Positions 25,102 through 36,880 of a DNA stretch of 64,000 nucleotides are shown here, piece after piece. The stretch lies in contig VCJN01000993.1 in the NCBI GenBank assembly GCA_006384855.1, positions 62,001 to 126,000 on the forward strand, in the 5' to 3' direction. Each line of letters begins with the position of its first letter. Position 1 is the stretch's first letter. Made by a program: the position numbers and the translations under genes. This DNA is from Tetraselmis striata (Eukaryota > Chlorophyta > Chlorodendrophyceae > Chlorodendrales > Chlorodendraceae). A model generated the notes under the pieces. The model saw nothing but the letters and a program-made list of their open reading frames with translations, was not told the origin of the DNA and ran no database searches.

Positions 25102-26752
25102 ATGCTGCCGCGACGAGTGCCTGCCGGTCGCGCGGGGCGGCTGGATTTGGAGAGCGAGGTCAGCCGGCCGGCGACATTCCTACTGATGTTCCTCGTCATG
25201 GTCATGGTGCCGCTGGGCTCGTACTTCTACTTACACAAGTGAGCGCCCGCCCCCCCCCCCCTCCTCCCTCCCCCTTCGCCTTCGCCTTCTCAACCCTGCC
25301 CATGCCCCCCTAAGCCTGCGGGCATGCCCTGCTCAGTGCTCACGCCCTGGACACACACTGCAGATCGCTGTCAGATAAGTACGTGCGGCTAGAGAAGCAC
25401 ATGATAGTGGAGATGAAGGAGGTCACGCGGCTAAAGCAGGAGGTGGCAGGTCTCAGCCGCATCAAGGACAGCCTGATGTTGTCCTCCTCCGCCCTGAAGG
25501 CGGCGCTGCGCTCCTTTGGGCGCGCGCTGCCGGAGGGTCTGCAAATCGAAATGGGGCCTTCCTCAGGCACACACAGCGGCGACCTGAAGGTTGGCAGCAT
25601 GCCCAGCCTGGGCTCAACAGGCACGACCGCAGAGCTATCCGCCGGCCAGCAGGGTTACATCTTTGTCCCCAAGGCGGCGACCATCATGGACTGCACGCCG
25701 GATGCCTCCATCGGCGCGGACACCATGCCAGCCGCCTACTCCTTGTTCTTCAAGGAGCGCAGGATGCCCGGCATGTACGTCGAGGTGGGGACCCCTGCAG
25801 GCGTAATGCCCCGCCCATTAGGCAACGTGCTCGCACATTGCCCGCTCAGTCGTTGTCCCGCACTCACAGGTGGGGGCAGGTGACGGCGTGTACCAATCCA
25901 AGACAGCCTACCTAGAGAAGGCGCTCTGCTGGACTGGTATCCTGGTGGAGCCCACCAACAACGAGTTCCCGCGCCTGCTGGTGGAACGCTCGCGATCCAT
26001 CGCTGTGCGACCCTACCCCCCCTTCCCCTGTCCCTGCGCGCCCAGCACGGCTCCCAGCCCTTCTGAGCCCTGTTGTCCCGACTGTAAGCAATCCATGACC
26101 TTCTGTGTTAGTCCCACAAGTGTGCGCCCATGAGGTTGCGAGAATCAGCCCATTTCCCCGGGATGACGCGATGCTGGGCGGTGCGGCAGGTGCACGGCGC
26201 TGTGTGTGCAACGGACGGCACTGCCCCAGACGAATTTCTGGATGTCACGCTGAATGGAGTGTGGACGGGCTGGAGCGGCTTCACCACGATGTTCTCCAAT
26301 AGCCACCACGCCGCTATCCAGTCAAAGACCGCGCCTGGGAATACAGAGGGCTGGGAGAGCCACAAGCTCAGCGTGGTGTGCTTCAAGCTCAGCACGCTGC
26401 TGGCCCGCCAGCAGGTTACGCACGTGGACTACATGGCGGTGTCGGCGCAGGGAGGCGAACTGCAGGTGCGCTGCCTGCCGTTCGTCGCTACCTCCCTATC
26501 ATTGCTTTGGCTCGGGGGCTTCCAATCTTTATGCGCATGACACTCCACCCTGTGCAGGTCCTGCAAGCCATGGACCACAACTCTGTTAGCGTGGACGTGC
26601 TGGAGGTTGACGTATCATCGGACACGGCGGCGCTGAAGAGCTTCCTGGAGTCGGTGGGCTACCGCTACCACTCGCAACACGGTATCCGCGCGCACATCTT
26701 CACCAAAGTCGGCGCAACCTCGCCCAGGGGCGACACCCCGCGCCTCAGCTAG
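25102..26752 (+). CDS. Type II membrane protein with FkbM/Star-like methyltransferase fold
   Basis: Five exons (25102-25238, 25364-25784, 25870-26004, 26190-26465, 26558-26752) give 387 residues. The first intron is phase 2 and the others phase 0. Residues 24-43 form a signal anchor (FLLMFLVMVMVPLGSYFYLH) after a basic N-terminus. Residues 50-80 look coiled-coil. From residue 187 the sequence follows the FkbM family: VGAGDGVYQSKTAYLEK (SAM-binding motif I), WTGILVEP, AVCATDGT, then VDYMAVSAQGGELQVL. The family normally has an acidic D-x-E-G-x-E in the last motif. Here it is S-A-Q-G-G-E, so two acidic residues are missing and methyltransferase activity is doubtful. The topology suggests a Golgi/ER lumenal protein, as for the Drosophila Star relatives of this fold. 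A TGTAA lies 119 nt after the stop. Family assignment is by motifs only. Confidence 0.82.
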
Positions 26753-26870
26753 GCCCCCAGTCTCTGGGCTGGAGAGCTACACCGCCTGGCTCTCGTCCTG
26801 ACTACTGCGCAACAGTGAAGCAGCCATTGATTGGCGCATCGGTCACGTGGAGGTTCTGGGCACGGTGCGG

Positions 26871-26875
26871 TGTAA
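26871..26875 (+). promoter_or_regulatory. TGTAA poly(A) signal of the FkbM-like gene
   Basis: TGTAA lies 119 nt downstream of the stop codon, at a spacing similar to that of IFT172. Confidence 0.5.
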
Positions 26876-27670
26876 TCACCGCAGGAATGCAATGCCTGGC
26901 TCAGTGTGCGCCCTTGCCGCCCTGCACCGATACATGCCATCCGTACTTGTGGGAATATTCCAAGACTCCGCAAGGACGCTCTGCTCGTGACGATGGGTAG
27001 CTGATACAAAATTGCTGTCGGTGGGAACGTAACAGTGAATTTCATAGTGAGATGGCATTAGGCAGTAGGGCAGACAATGAGGCACATGCACTTAGAGGTG
27101 TTGCTGCATAATGTGTCAATAGGCTCAGCTGTCGTCGCCGGTGGGTATACAGCCGCGCACGAGTGACTAGTATATACTACTATCTGCAGCGGCGGTCAGT
27201 AGTCGCAAAGTCATCACTACAAGGTACGGCGGGAGTGGTACGAGTACAGTACTTTGTGATACTGTAGAAAATTACCAAGCGCGGCAGTAGGCGCGATTAC
27301 TCCGCAGGGGTTCAAATGTAACGGGCGGGAGCAGCAGTGCTGTTCGCCACATACGACACCGTGATAAAGACAGCGGAAATGAAGTTCACGCGGGCGGCGG
27401 ATGGTTTGAGGTTCTATCAGAGCAGAAGCGCCAAGCTGGATGTTGCCCCACATGGACAACCGTTCGACAGATTCGGGGGGGGGGGGGGAGGGGGGGGGTC
27501 TTTACGCCTTGCGACACAAGTAGAGCCCCCAAGCCGCCGCCGGCCTTCCGCTTGCCGGTGAAGACCGCCATCTCCGGGCAAGATCGATTCCTGCGTCGGT
27601 GGGACCTGCGGCTTCAACGCACAAATCCGCGCCACGACTGCCGACTGCCAATCGCAGCCTCATGAACACA
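26876..27670. other. Intergenic, no gene recognised
   Basis: It contains G runs at 27475-27498. The frames through this region are short and lack motifs. Confidence 0.4.
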
Positions 27671-27671
27671 G

Positions 27672-28700
27672 CTGGTCGGCGCCGACCGGCCTCCACTGTA
27701 TTCAGCCTCAGGGCACCCGCGCTGGTCGGCGCCATCGGGCCGCCCCTGCACGATGTGCCTCGATTGCCTTCGCAGCCCCAGACACGCAATTGGTCGGCGC
27801 CAACGGGCCGTCACTGCAGTAGCATGTAGCCTGGTCGCTTCCGCGGCCCGGGCACGCGGTTGGTCGGCGTCGTCAAGCCGTCCCTGCACCATGCGCCCCG
27901 TTCGCCTGCACGGCATGTGCACGCAACTGGTCGGCGCCAACGGGCCGTCGCTGCACCTAGTGCCATGGTCGCTTCCGGGGCCCGCGCACGCACGTGGTCG
28001 GCGCCAACGGGCCGCCTCGGCGCAAAGTGCCTCGGTTGCTTTCGCAGCCCCAGGTACGCAGCTGGTCGGCGCCAGCGGACCGCCTCTGCGTCATGTGTCC
28101 CGGTCGCTTCCGCGGCCCAGGAGCGCAGCTGGTCGACGCTAACGGGTCGCCGCTGCACGTTGTGCCCCGGTTGCTGTCGCAGCACCTCGGATACGCAGTA
28201 GTTGGTCGGCGCCATCAGGCTGCCACTGCACCCCGCGCCCTGGCCGCTTTCGCAGCCCGGGCACACAGCTGGTCGACACCATCAGACCGCCCCTTTGCCG
28301 TGTACCCCAGCCGCCTCCGCGGCATGCGCATGTAGTAGCTGGTCGGCGCCAACATGCCGCAGTCATTGCACCATGCGCCCCGATCGTTTCCGCGGCTTGC
28401 GCACGTAGCTAGTCGGCGCCAACGGGCAGAAGTTGCACCCAGTGCCATGGTCGCTTCAGCGGCCCGGGTACGCAGTTGTTCGGCGCCGTTAGGTCGTCCT
28501 TGTACCATGTGCCCCGGTCGCCTCCGCCGACCGGACACGCGGCTGGCCGGCCCCATCGTGCCGCCACAATATCCTGCGCCCCATCAGCTTTCGTGGCATG
28601 TGCACGCAGTAGGTTGGCGCCAACGGGCCGCCGCTGCACTTTGTTCCCTGGTCGCATTCGTAGCCGCCGCGGACACTCAGCTGGTCGACGCCATCGAGCC
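27672..28700. repeat. ~68-bp minisatellite, about 16 copies
   Basis: A GC-rich unit with the core ctggtcggcgccaacgggcc recurs every 64-73 bp (for example at 27723, 27792, 27862, 27929, 27995, 28063, 28131, 28204, 28271, 28341 and 28411). The unit ends in a gcccgggcacgcag-like segment. Copies differ from one another by many substitutions and small indels. The unit length is not a fixed multiple of three, so it does not encode a stable protein repeat, although each strand has open frames of 100-160 codons. Confidence 0.85.
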
Positions 28701-29576
28701 GTCGTTGCGTGATGGAGGTGGCTACAAACTACATCGTCCGTCCCCTCGCCCCTCGCCCCCCCCCCCCCCCCCCCCGCCCCCGCCCGCCCTTCGCACGTCT
28801 CGCCGTGCGACGCGGTAGCCACCCGTTTTCTCATGGGCGGTCGTTGCTCTCCCGCCCGGCCGCCGCCATGTGGCCGGCGCCCAAGATGTGTTGGCAATGT
28901 TCATGCGCCCCCACCCTTCCTTGAAATGTTTATTATTTGGTAGTTGGGGTTTCCTTTCCCCTTTCGCAGTGGCGCGGTACGGTGCAAAGACGGTGCTAAT
29001 ATGTCCGGTACTAGTATTCCGTGCCGCCCGCGGAGCTGCGTCGACCCCGCAGCGCCTCGAGGAGCTGCATTGACACCGTACTCCCGTGCGACACCACCCG
29101 AGTGCGGTTCCCGACGCAGCCATCCCAGGTAGCGCTGCTCCCGCATGTCGCTTCGTCGTGTGCTTCAAAGCACCAGAGGGCTTGTCTGTAGTCCCCACCT
29201 TCCTTTGTCGCGGCGCACCCAGCACGTACCATGAGGTCGCGCAGCGACAGCCACGCCCACCATCTTCTCAATTCGTTCAAATTCGCGGGTCTGCCTCCTA
29301 GGCCCTCTGGCCCCTCCAAAAAGCTTGGAATAATGCCAAAGCACCTTTTCGGCAATGTGCCTGCGCCCTCACCCTTCCGTGAAAGTACCAGCACTGTCTC
29401 ATCTCGTAATATTAAAGACGCAGTGATTCGGTACCGGGGGACGTCGCAACTTGAATGAGGACATGAAAAATGGGACGACGCGCGGATTATAGGCCGGCTG
29501 GTCGCAGCTTGCCTAGGCTGTATGTCATGCGGATTACGAGTACATGTACCCGTACTACCGGCAATCCTTTAGAAGG
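28701..29576. other. Intergenic, no gene recognised
   Basis: A long C tract lies at 28757-28778. A roughly 35-bp direct repeat (ggcaatgt... ...cacccttcc) occurs at about 28893-28928 and 29350-29385. No coding feature is supported. Confidence 0.4.
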
Positions 29577-29842
29577 TACATTCCTAGTCCGCTCGGTTGA
29601 GCGGTCGTCTCGTTTGCATGCCAGAGTAGGTCATGGGTTCGATTTTGGTCGATGTATTTCGGCAAAATTGGCCCGGCGTGGACCTGGTCTACCTGGTTGA
29701 TGCATCAGCCTTTCGGGGTTAGGCAGTCGTCTTACTAGGGGCTATGCCAGACCTACGATTGCAGTTGGCGCAAGAGGTCAAGTGTTGGGGCAACTTCGGC
29801 CGATGTCCCGGGGCAATCTTTACTTTCCCTTTTACCAGAACC
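29577..29842 (+). mobile_element. tRNA-derived SINE, copy 2
   Basis: The head starts gtccgctcggttgagcgg and the body contains tatgccagacctacg, gcagttggcg and gaggtcaagtg. The 3' end reads tttactttcccttttacc. It aligns along its whole length with the minus-strand copy at 21315-21572, with substitutions and small indels throughout, so neither copy is very young. Confidence 0.8.
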
Positions 29843-31306
29843 CAGCTTGCTGGTACTCGGATGTCCATTACGCATGCATGACATGTGGCACGAAACCATC
29901 AAGCTTTAAGCGGGCCGCAATAACGCGGCAACGCGATGGTGGTTGCGCGATCGAGGAGCGGAGCGATGACGGGAGATTCACGGGACAACAGCGCAATACA
30001 ATCTTGGTATTGGTAGGTGCGGTAGCATGACGAGAGGAGACAGCAATATACAGTAGCACGAGACGAAGGGTCAAAGCCGAATAAAACGCAGTGGACATGG
30101 CGAATTCAACCCGTGCGGATCCTTCCTAGGAGATTATATCATGTCCACCGTCACATGCTCATATCCACGAGTTGCGAAAGGCGCGTCCAATGTACAACAC
30201 ATTGTCCTACATACACGTTGGGAAACACGGATACTATGTGCCTCAAAACTAATGAACGGGTGAGTCTGTCCGTGCGCAGGCTATACGCCGCATGTCGCCA
30301 AACCAATTGTTGCCCTCGGTGCATCTATCATAATCTTCCCTCGAGTCAGCCGCCCCTAGTAGTATATATATGCACGTACATCTAGCATTGGTGAAATGCT
30401 ACATCTTGCCAAATGTAAATGCATTACGTCGCATATACGTGGTGTATATATAGGGCTATCCACGGTAATTCTATGCCCTATCGTGAAAACACGCGGGGTG
30501 ATGTTGCGGCTAGGTTGCGTCGCGAGCCCATGGCCACGCTTGGCGTACGCGCCTCAAAAACCAGCAATACCCGCCCCGCTAGTAGTGCGCGTCTAAAACG
30601 GAAATTGCCGGCCAGCAAGAAAATGCGCAAAAATCGCAATATAAGCGCGCAGCACATAATACGATCATTGTGTGACCGCAAATAAACTGTGTGCGGTACT
30701 TAGTCGCACTCGCATCCGCGCCAGCTTACTTCGCGCTAAGTCCGCGCGCAGTGGTTCGAGCGCGACGGGCCCGCCTCAATACCAGGAAATGTGACTACGG
30801 CGAATCGAACCCGCGCACGGGCGTGCGCGAGTACGGGGAGCTTAAACGCTCAGGCCGCAGCCTGAAAGTAACAATGATGCTTTGTTTTGTTAAATATACC
30901 CGGTACCAAACGGCTCGTTGATACCGCGGAGGGGGGGGGGGGATTTGAAGTTGAGTTGTTGAAAACCTGTTAATTACTTTGATGCGTGTAGCATTACAGC
31001 ATTATTGATCGCGCGTGCTCCTGCCCATATATATGTTATTACAAGTAAGGATTATTATTTTCGAGTAGGCGATATCCGGAAATCACCAGAAAAGGACAAT
31101 CGGAAAAGTCCTCTACAACAACTGTGAGGTGGAAGCAGTAGCAAGAGAAGATGCAGAACGGGCACGAGCCCACGCATCAGACTTGGCCGTCTGCACACCG
31201 GCAAAGAGAATGCCGCCCAGGGTACCATGCACGCAAGCAAAGACCCGCTGCAACAGCCCCCGCCGTGCGTGTGCGCGACGGGTGACGGCGGAACTCATCA
31301 GGTTGA
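29843..31306. other. Intergenic, no gene recognised
   Basis: A poly-G tract lies at about 30931-30942. A B-box-like GGGTTCGATTC on the minus strand near 30797-30811 does not fold into a full tRNA. The open frames are short and motif-free. Confidence 0.4.
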
Positions 31307-32170
31307 CTAGCGACAAAGTTCCGAACGAAGTGCCTTAACGGACTGGCCACGAAGGAAGCATGAGGTCGGGGTGGAAGGACCGCCAGGGAAGTTGCGCACA
31401 GCCAGCAACACCGCGAAGATGTAGACCACCGTCAAAGCGGACTTCCCGAGACGGCTGCGGTCCTCAACCACAAAAGGGTAGTACCGGTGAACACTCTGCA
31501 CTGGATGGGGCGGAATACGCCCGGTCCGCTGCCAACTTACCCCGCCGCTCCACCGCGGTTGCCGCGATCCCCGGGGTGCACCAGCGGGGTCGTTGCTCCA
31601 AATGGGGGTCGTGGAGGACACGCACGCAAAGTCAATCATGTAATCGCACGCCCCCCCCCCCCCCCCCCACCCCGCCAGCGTCAAGTCCGACGGCCGCGAG
31701 CGGTCCGCTGGGCGCAGCCCACTCGTCTCAAGGGTCAAGTCGCCGGCTCCCGAACGGTTCCGGTCAAGCACCGCCCCCGCATCAATGGCCACAGATGCCC
31801 ACAGATTCTTCAAAGCGGTATGCATGCGGTGCTTGTAGTTCGGTACTGGGCATATGAATAGATGATCCACGATGAAATCCGTAGCGCTCCGGTTCGAGCC
31901 ATCCGTAGAGCGAAGCCATAAGGGATCAATACCACACGTGGGGCCATGGCAAGTGACAAGCGCATAACCTCCGCGCGGGCAAAGGCCCAGCACTCGCGCA
32001 GCAACGGCCGAATAAGGAGCATGGGGAATCTTGCGGGCTGACTCGTGATCCGACTGGAAAAGCGATAGGGAGCTCGGCCCGCATGCACTGTACAGGCGCA
32101 GGGTATCAAGTCGCGAGGCCGCGGCACCAGTACGCTGGAAGCTGAGATCGAGGGCCACGAAGTCATGCAA
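31307..32170 (-). pseudogene. C-terminal fragment of a LINE-like reverse transcriptase ORF
   Basis: A 287-codon minus-strand frame resembles the region downstream of the RT domain in protist non-LTR elements. It has a Cys/His block (DHLFICPVPNYKHRMHTALK), then GLRPADRSRPSDLTLAGW (compare the RPADVLIPxW block), ACDYMIDFACVSST (compare ALDVTVTSP) and PFVVEDRSRLGKSAL (compare PLVVExxG). No RT catalytic domain precedes it on this strand, so it is a 5'-truncated copy, as is common for LINEs. A C tract at 31651-31668 encodes the Gly run inside the frame. The family is inferred from motif order only, and the frame is open but incomplete. Confidence 0.5.
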
Positions 32171-32348
32171 GCGAATCGCGATATTATATAGTCGCTATAT
32201 AAGATTTATGAGACATAGCGGTATGTAAATTCATGAAATATCGCTTCATATATGGTGTGATGCTTCTCACGGGTAGTGGTACAGTGCCGGCGTAAATAGG
32301 ATATATAAATTAAAAAACTTGACGTTCATCATCAGCGACTGAAACCGC

Positions 32349-32420
32349 TCCTCTATAGTCTAGTCGGTTAGGATACACGGCTCTCACCCGTGAGACCCGG
32401 GTTCGATTCCCGGTGGAGGA
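32349..32420 (+). tRNA. tRNA-Glu (anticodon CTC)
   Basis: 72 nt. The acceptor stem TCCTCTA/TGGAGGA pairs with one G-T wobble. The D arm contains the A box (TAGTCTAGTCGGTTAGGAT), the anticodon loop is CTCTCAC with CTC, and the T arm is CCGGGTTCGATTCCCGG with the B box. CCA is not encoded. TTTT follows within 8 nt as a Pol III terminator. Confidence 0.97.
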
Positions 32421-32808
32421 ATACGTTTTGGAACAGCGGACAAGTTTTGGACCGCATGGCACCCTTTAAATCACTTCTTCTGGTACCAGCATTAGCGACT
32501 AATACCTGTGTCACTGGCCTTTTGTTACTGGCCTTGTTATAATCCACACCAGCACCGTGTCACCTCGGGCTGTGGCCCGTAGCGCGAACACATAGCAGCG
32601 CTGGAAAGTTACCGCCATTGTCTCCCACTACCAAATATTTTAATTTTGTAATCCTAGTAGCGGTATGAGTAGGATGTACCAGAAGTGACGACCCCTACTA
32701 CCCGTACTACCACAGGCGGGTAACGCCAGCCTGGGGCAGTACCTGTAGCGACTAGATTGTTCGATCGACTTGCAACCCCTCAAGATACGAAAAAATATAG
32801 TTCAAACT

Positions 32809-32880
32809 TCCTCCACCGGGAATCGAACCCGGGTCTCACGGGTGAGAGCCGTGTATCCTAACCGACTAGACTATAGAGGA
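32809..32880 (-). tRNA. tRNA-Glu (anticodon CTC), second copy
   Basis: It is identical over all 72 nt to the plus-strand copy at 32349-32420 and points towards it, with 388 bp between the two 3' ends. A T6 terminator (A6 on the plus strand at 32790-32795) lies just downstream. Confidence 0.97.
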
Positions 32881-35470
32881 GTGGTTTTAGACGGTCAGTC
32901 TTGCAAATTCACGATTTTTATAAATTATGTATCAATGTAATTATGTTCGGTATCCCAAGAACAACACGGGGGCGCAGGAACACGCTGCTCGACGCGGTTG
33001 CATGGGTATTCTACACGCGCCTGCAAAAATCATCCTTACATAAATTAGTTACATATGAGCTAGCTGCAAAAGGCGATCAGGGAACCACCGCCAGAATAGG
33101 TAATAGAAAACGTCAACTGCAGCAGTCCTTACATAAATCATTTCACAACTCATCGTGGATAATTATATGTATATTAGGCAAACGTTATCATTCGTCCATG
33201 AACCGCGCGCGGCATGCGCCCACTTTAGGAACCGCGGCACCCGCCGAGACAACCTGGCCTTTCTCCGACGCGGCCCGGCACCCGCGCGGCTGACCCAAAG
33301 TTATAATTCGCAATGAAACGAGCGCGCGGGACGCGCAATATGCCCTCGAACGCGCAATATTCGTCCGATGCGGCCTCCACCTCCAGCCACGCATCGTCAT
33401 AACCGTACCCAGAAGCTCACGTTTCGAGACGTGCAAGCTGGGCCTGGTGGCTTGAGCATTGCGTAGCTGCAGCTGCTCTTGCTCTAAGGGATGGCCGGCC
33501 AACCAGCCCCCACGGCCAGTAGACCGCCGAGGTCGGGGGCTCGGAGCCCCGCGCTGTCAGCCCCACGGGTAAATGATGTGGCCGCACAGGAGCCGAGCAA
33601 AGTCGCACGAGCCAAGCTAGCCTTCCCCGGCGGCGAGGGGAGCCCGCATGGCCGCAAGCGCGACGCGCCCAGCCCGCCTTCGCGCTGCCCTACAAGAAGG
33701 CGCATGCACATGCTGCGCTGGCATGCGGCGCACTCCGACGGCGAGGCCTCGCAGCCCGGCAAGAGTTGTGAGCCGAGGATTCAAGCCGGGGAGGGGCATG
33801 CTCGGGGCGATCGCCCGCCATGGCGTCACCTGGTGGCTTCTATTGGAGAAAATACGCTCCTACAATGGAAGGGGGGTCCGGTCGGAGGAATGAGCTCCTA
33901 CAACGTTTCTCCGATCATTATTCATAGGGCGGGGGAAAATGACATCACTAACGAATGATAACTTAGGGGGCGCGGCGACCGTTTTCCTACACCAGTCGGG
34001 TAATCCGGAAGAAACCGTGTGATTTCTACATTGTAGGCGTTTCATTGACGAATGATAACTTATGCCGTAGCCCATGGCATGTTCGAATCAAGGAGAAAGG
34101 AGAAATACCGGTACGTCTCCCGTATGGGTACTGCTTCTACCAATGTACATATAGGGGTGAAACAACTATACGGCCAAAAGGAGAAATCGCTTCTCCTCCC
34201 GCGGGAGAATTCTCCGGGTATTGTACTCTCGCCAACTGCAATCCTCAGGGTTCGGGGCTCGTGTTATAGCTCGGGAATAGAACTTCGCGATCTTTATGCG
34301 AACCATCACTCGCGAGTACTCGTTCGCCAAACTTATGGGTTTGGCAGGCATAGTTCGCGAGTTGCTGGCAGTAAGCGAGGATTCGCGAGGAATCGCAAAC
34401 TCTTATGCAAACTACCACTAAGTACTACTGTCTCGTATTCTCGTATTCTCGTCTTATCTGGCTTATCATCGCCACCGCCATACCGCACGCTGCCGCCATA
34501 CAACGAGTGCACAGTAAACGCTAACTAGTACAAATCAACCGATATGACGCGGCGCTCAACGCGCTTTGGCGGTAGTGGAGACAGCCTGGCGCCATCGCAT
34601 ACCACACCGCTCACACACTCCGCCATCGGCCACCAGTGACCAGTCCACACTTCATGCCCACTCACCCCTCAGTCCCTTAGACTGGTATAGAGCCTTCTAG
34701 CCCGACTGTGTGGCATGTTGGTTGCGGGTTCCATGGCGGACGACCCGGCGGGCGCGGCGCCCCCCCCCCCCCGCCCCCCCCCCCGCCCCTCCCCTCGATG
34801 CACCAACTGAACAGCAACCTCCCGCCCCGGGCCCGAAGGCACCAGTAGCAGAAAAATCAACCCCGCCAAGTATGTGCCGCCCGGCGTACCGTATCAGGCT
34901 GGCGTAAGTATCCAAGCGCGTGTTCGATGATCTTGTTTAAGGCCATGTTGCAAATGGCGGGCATTGAGAGTGTCAAGGCAGTGGTAATCTTGGCCATCGC
35001 CGGCCTCAAGAATATGTCCACAGTGTTTCAATTGTTCGTCCTCTACCTGTTGGGCCATCGTGAAGGAGAAGATTGCGTCGTCCAAGGGCAGTAGCTTCGT
35101 CCAACTACGCCTTCACGACAGCGGAACTCTCGCAAGTAAGCGTAAGTACGAGTCCCTCGGCTTGCAGTGGACGGACACCCATTGAAGGCAGAATTGGAAT
35201 GTCTGTGTTGGTATGGTACGTTGCTTGGATTCCAAGGACGTATCCGTGGCTGCCCTGACTGAGTAAGCCTTTGAGAGTCGTGTTGGCTTTAAAGTCCAGT
35301 AGCTTCTAGCCGGCAACAGCATAACATGTTGATTTGCAAAGCAATAAGGGCATTGCCGGCCATCTCGACCTAGACGAGGAATCCTATGGCCTGCATGATG
35401 GTACGTCACTTTGCGATGAGTCATTTGTTATGTTTCTTATTGTATTTTTTGCACCTCTTGCAATCATGTA
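32881..35470. other. No gene clearly recognised
   Basis: The 155-codon plus-strand frame at 33491-33958 is Pro/Arg-rich with no motif. Long C tracts at 34760-34785 lie in an otherwise ordinary spacer. A weak open stretch at about 34940-35100 precedes the hAT remnant and could be a decayed part of it. Confidence 0.35.
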
Positions 35471-35479
35471 TTGTTACAT

Positions 35480-36549
35480 TATTTGTACTATCCCGTGCAG
35501 GTGAGACGTTGGGGTAGTCCGCCACAAGCGCCCTTGTCCGCACCAAGAACAAGCAGCATGTGAACCTCTTCCCATAGAGTGTTGCACTGATGAAGAAGGC
35601 GCATGCCCTTGGAGTCCACTTCAGCATGAATGACCGGCATGACGCGCTTTTGGCCTTTTGCGCTAGTATCTCCAATCGCGCGCAAATCAAGCTCCAATTC
35701 GATTTGAACGGCACTCGCATGGATGCGCAGTGGGGGCTGCTCAACTCAAAGATGAGAATGAACATCATACTGCGCGGCTACTGTGCCGCTAACTCGAATA
35801 AGAAAGGTTTCGATTCCCTGAGCGATCCCGAGTGGGAGGCAGCGTCGGAGGTAGAGGCATGCTTGAACTACAGCAAACCACTAACGACATTTATGCAGTG
35901 TGAGGCGCTCTACACTAGCTCGTACGGCACTGTCATCAAGCGCCGTAGAATTGAGCAGCTGCGCCACAACCATGTGAACGTGATCGACATGCCAAAAGTC
36001 ACTCCCAAGGTAAGCTGGTGGCTGGTACGCACGTACGGGTGGGGGTTGGGGGGGTGTACGTACTAGGTACTGATTCGTCTGTGTGTGCCGTCTGCGCTCA
36101 GGCAACACCCCGCAAGCCACGGGCAGGTGACAAGCTCACTAATACAGTGGGCGCAGAGTGCATGATGCGCATGCTGCTGAAGGGCGAGGCAGCGCAGATT
36201 CTGTGGCAACAAGTCTAATACCGGCAATCCCGTGCTGAATTACGCGGACGTCATCCTCAACAAGCGTGAGATGTGCAGCATGCTGCTGGACTTCATGACG
36301 TTGCCGTGCAGCCACGTCGACGAGTTGACTCGCAACAAGACCAAGAAGCATCTTGAGGACGAGTGTGTCCGCTTTTCCCGGGAGTGCGTCCGGTACGACA
36401 ATGGCCAGGCTGTTGTCAAGGCTGCTGATGCAGAGGCGGCGAAGTTGGAGCAGCATGAATCATCCGTTGAGTCCATCACCAACCGGATTGGCGACGCTGC
36501 CGAGGCTGCCAGCAAGGTCGACCCCGCTGACCCCGCGGACATGGCATGA
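35480..36549 (+). pseudogene. hAT-family transposase remnant
   Basis: From an acceptor-like gtgcag near 35499 the frame reads VRTKNKQHVNLFP, then a stop, then ALMKKAHALGVHFS. It continues as FDLNGTRMDAQWGLL (compare hAT TRWNSTYxML), SDPEWEAASEVEACLNYSKP (compare WExLxxIxxxLxPF) and FMQCEALYTSSYGTVIKRRR. A 92-bp intron (36010-36101, gtaagc...ctcag) in phase 0 leads to ATPRKPRAGDKLTNTVG. After a frame change at about 36200 the text becomes NPVLNYADVILNKREM and LLDFMTLPCSHVDELTRNK (compare the LLDPRTK block). The C-terminal dimerisation region is short. The early stop and the frame change indicate an inactive copy, though the intron is still intact. Confidence 0.6.
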
Positions 36550-36715
36550 TGCCACTGGGTCATGGGGTGAGGAGGAGGATGCCTTGCTTTTGCTGAAACC
36601 GGGCGAGGTGGTCCAACATGTTCATGAGGTTGATGTCGTGAGGGCACGCATATTCCCAAGGCCCCGGCGAAGTGGCGGCGCGAGCAGCGCAACATCACAC
36701 TAGCCTCCCAGCATG

Positions 36716-36880
36716 TCTCGTAATTACACTGCAATGGCCCGTAATCGCGATTTTCCCACGGAATGGGCTTGTAATCGCTGTATATACCGTGTAATCGCCA
36801 CTTTTCTGCTAGGCTCGGTAGTCGCAATGAAGTCCCCCGCGGGCCCGCCTTCCGTAATTTATACCAGTACCATGTCGTGC
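36716..36880 (+). repeat. Dispersed ~160-bp repeat, copy B
   Basis: Direct-orientation match to 1918-2080, beginning tgtctcgtaattacac and including cgtgtaatcgccacttt. It lies about 170 bp after the hAT remnant. Confidence 0.6.

Noticed and set aside
27672-28700. CRISPR-like array
   Set aside because: The period is regular but the whole unit drifts, with no constant repeat separated by unique spacers, and the host is eukaryotic.
30790-30860. Possible tRNA on the minus strand with a GGGTTCGATTC box
   Set aside because: The acceptor ends can pair, but the T arm and anticodon arm do not fold with standard lengths. It was treated as a chance or decayed tRNA-like sequence.
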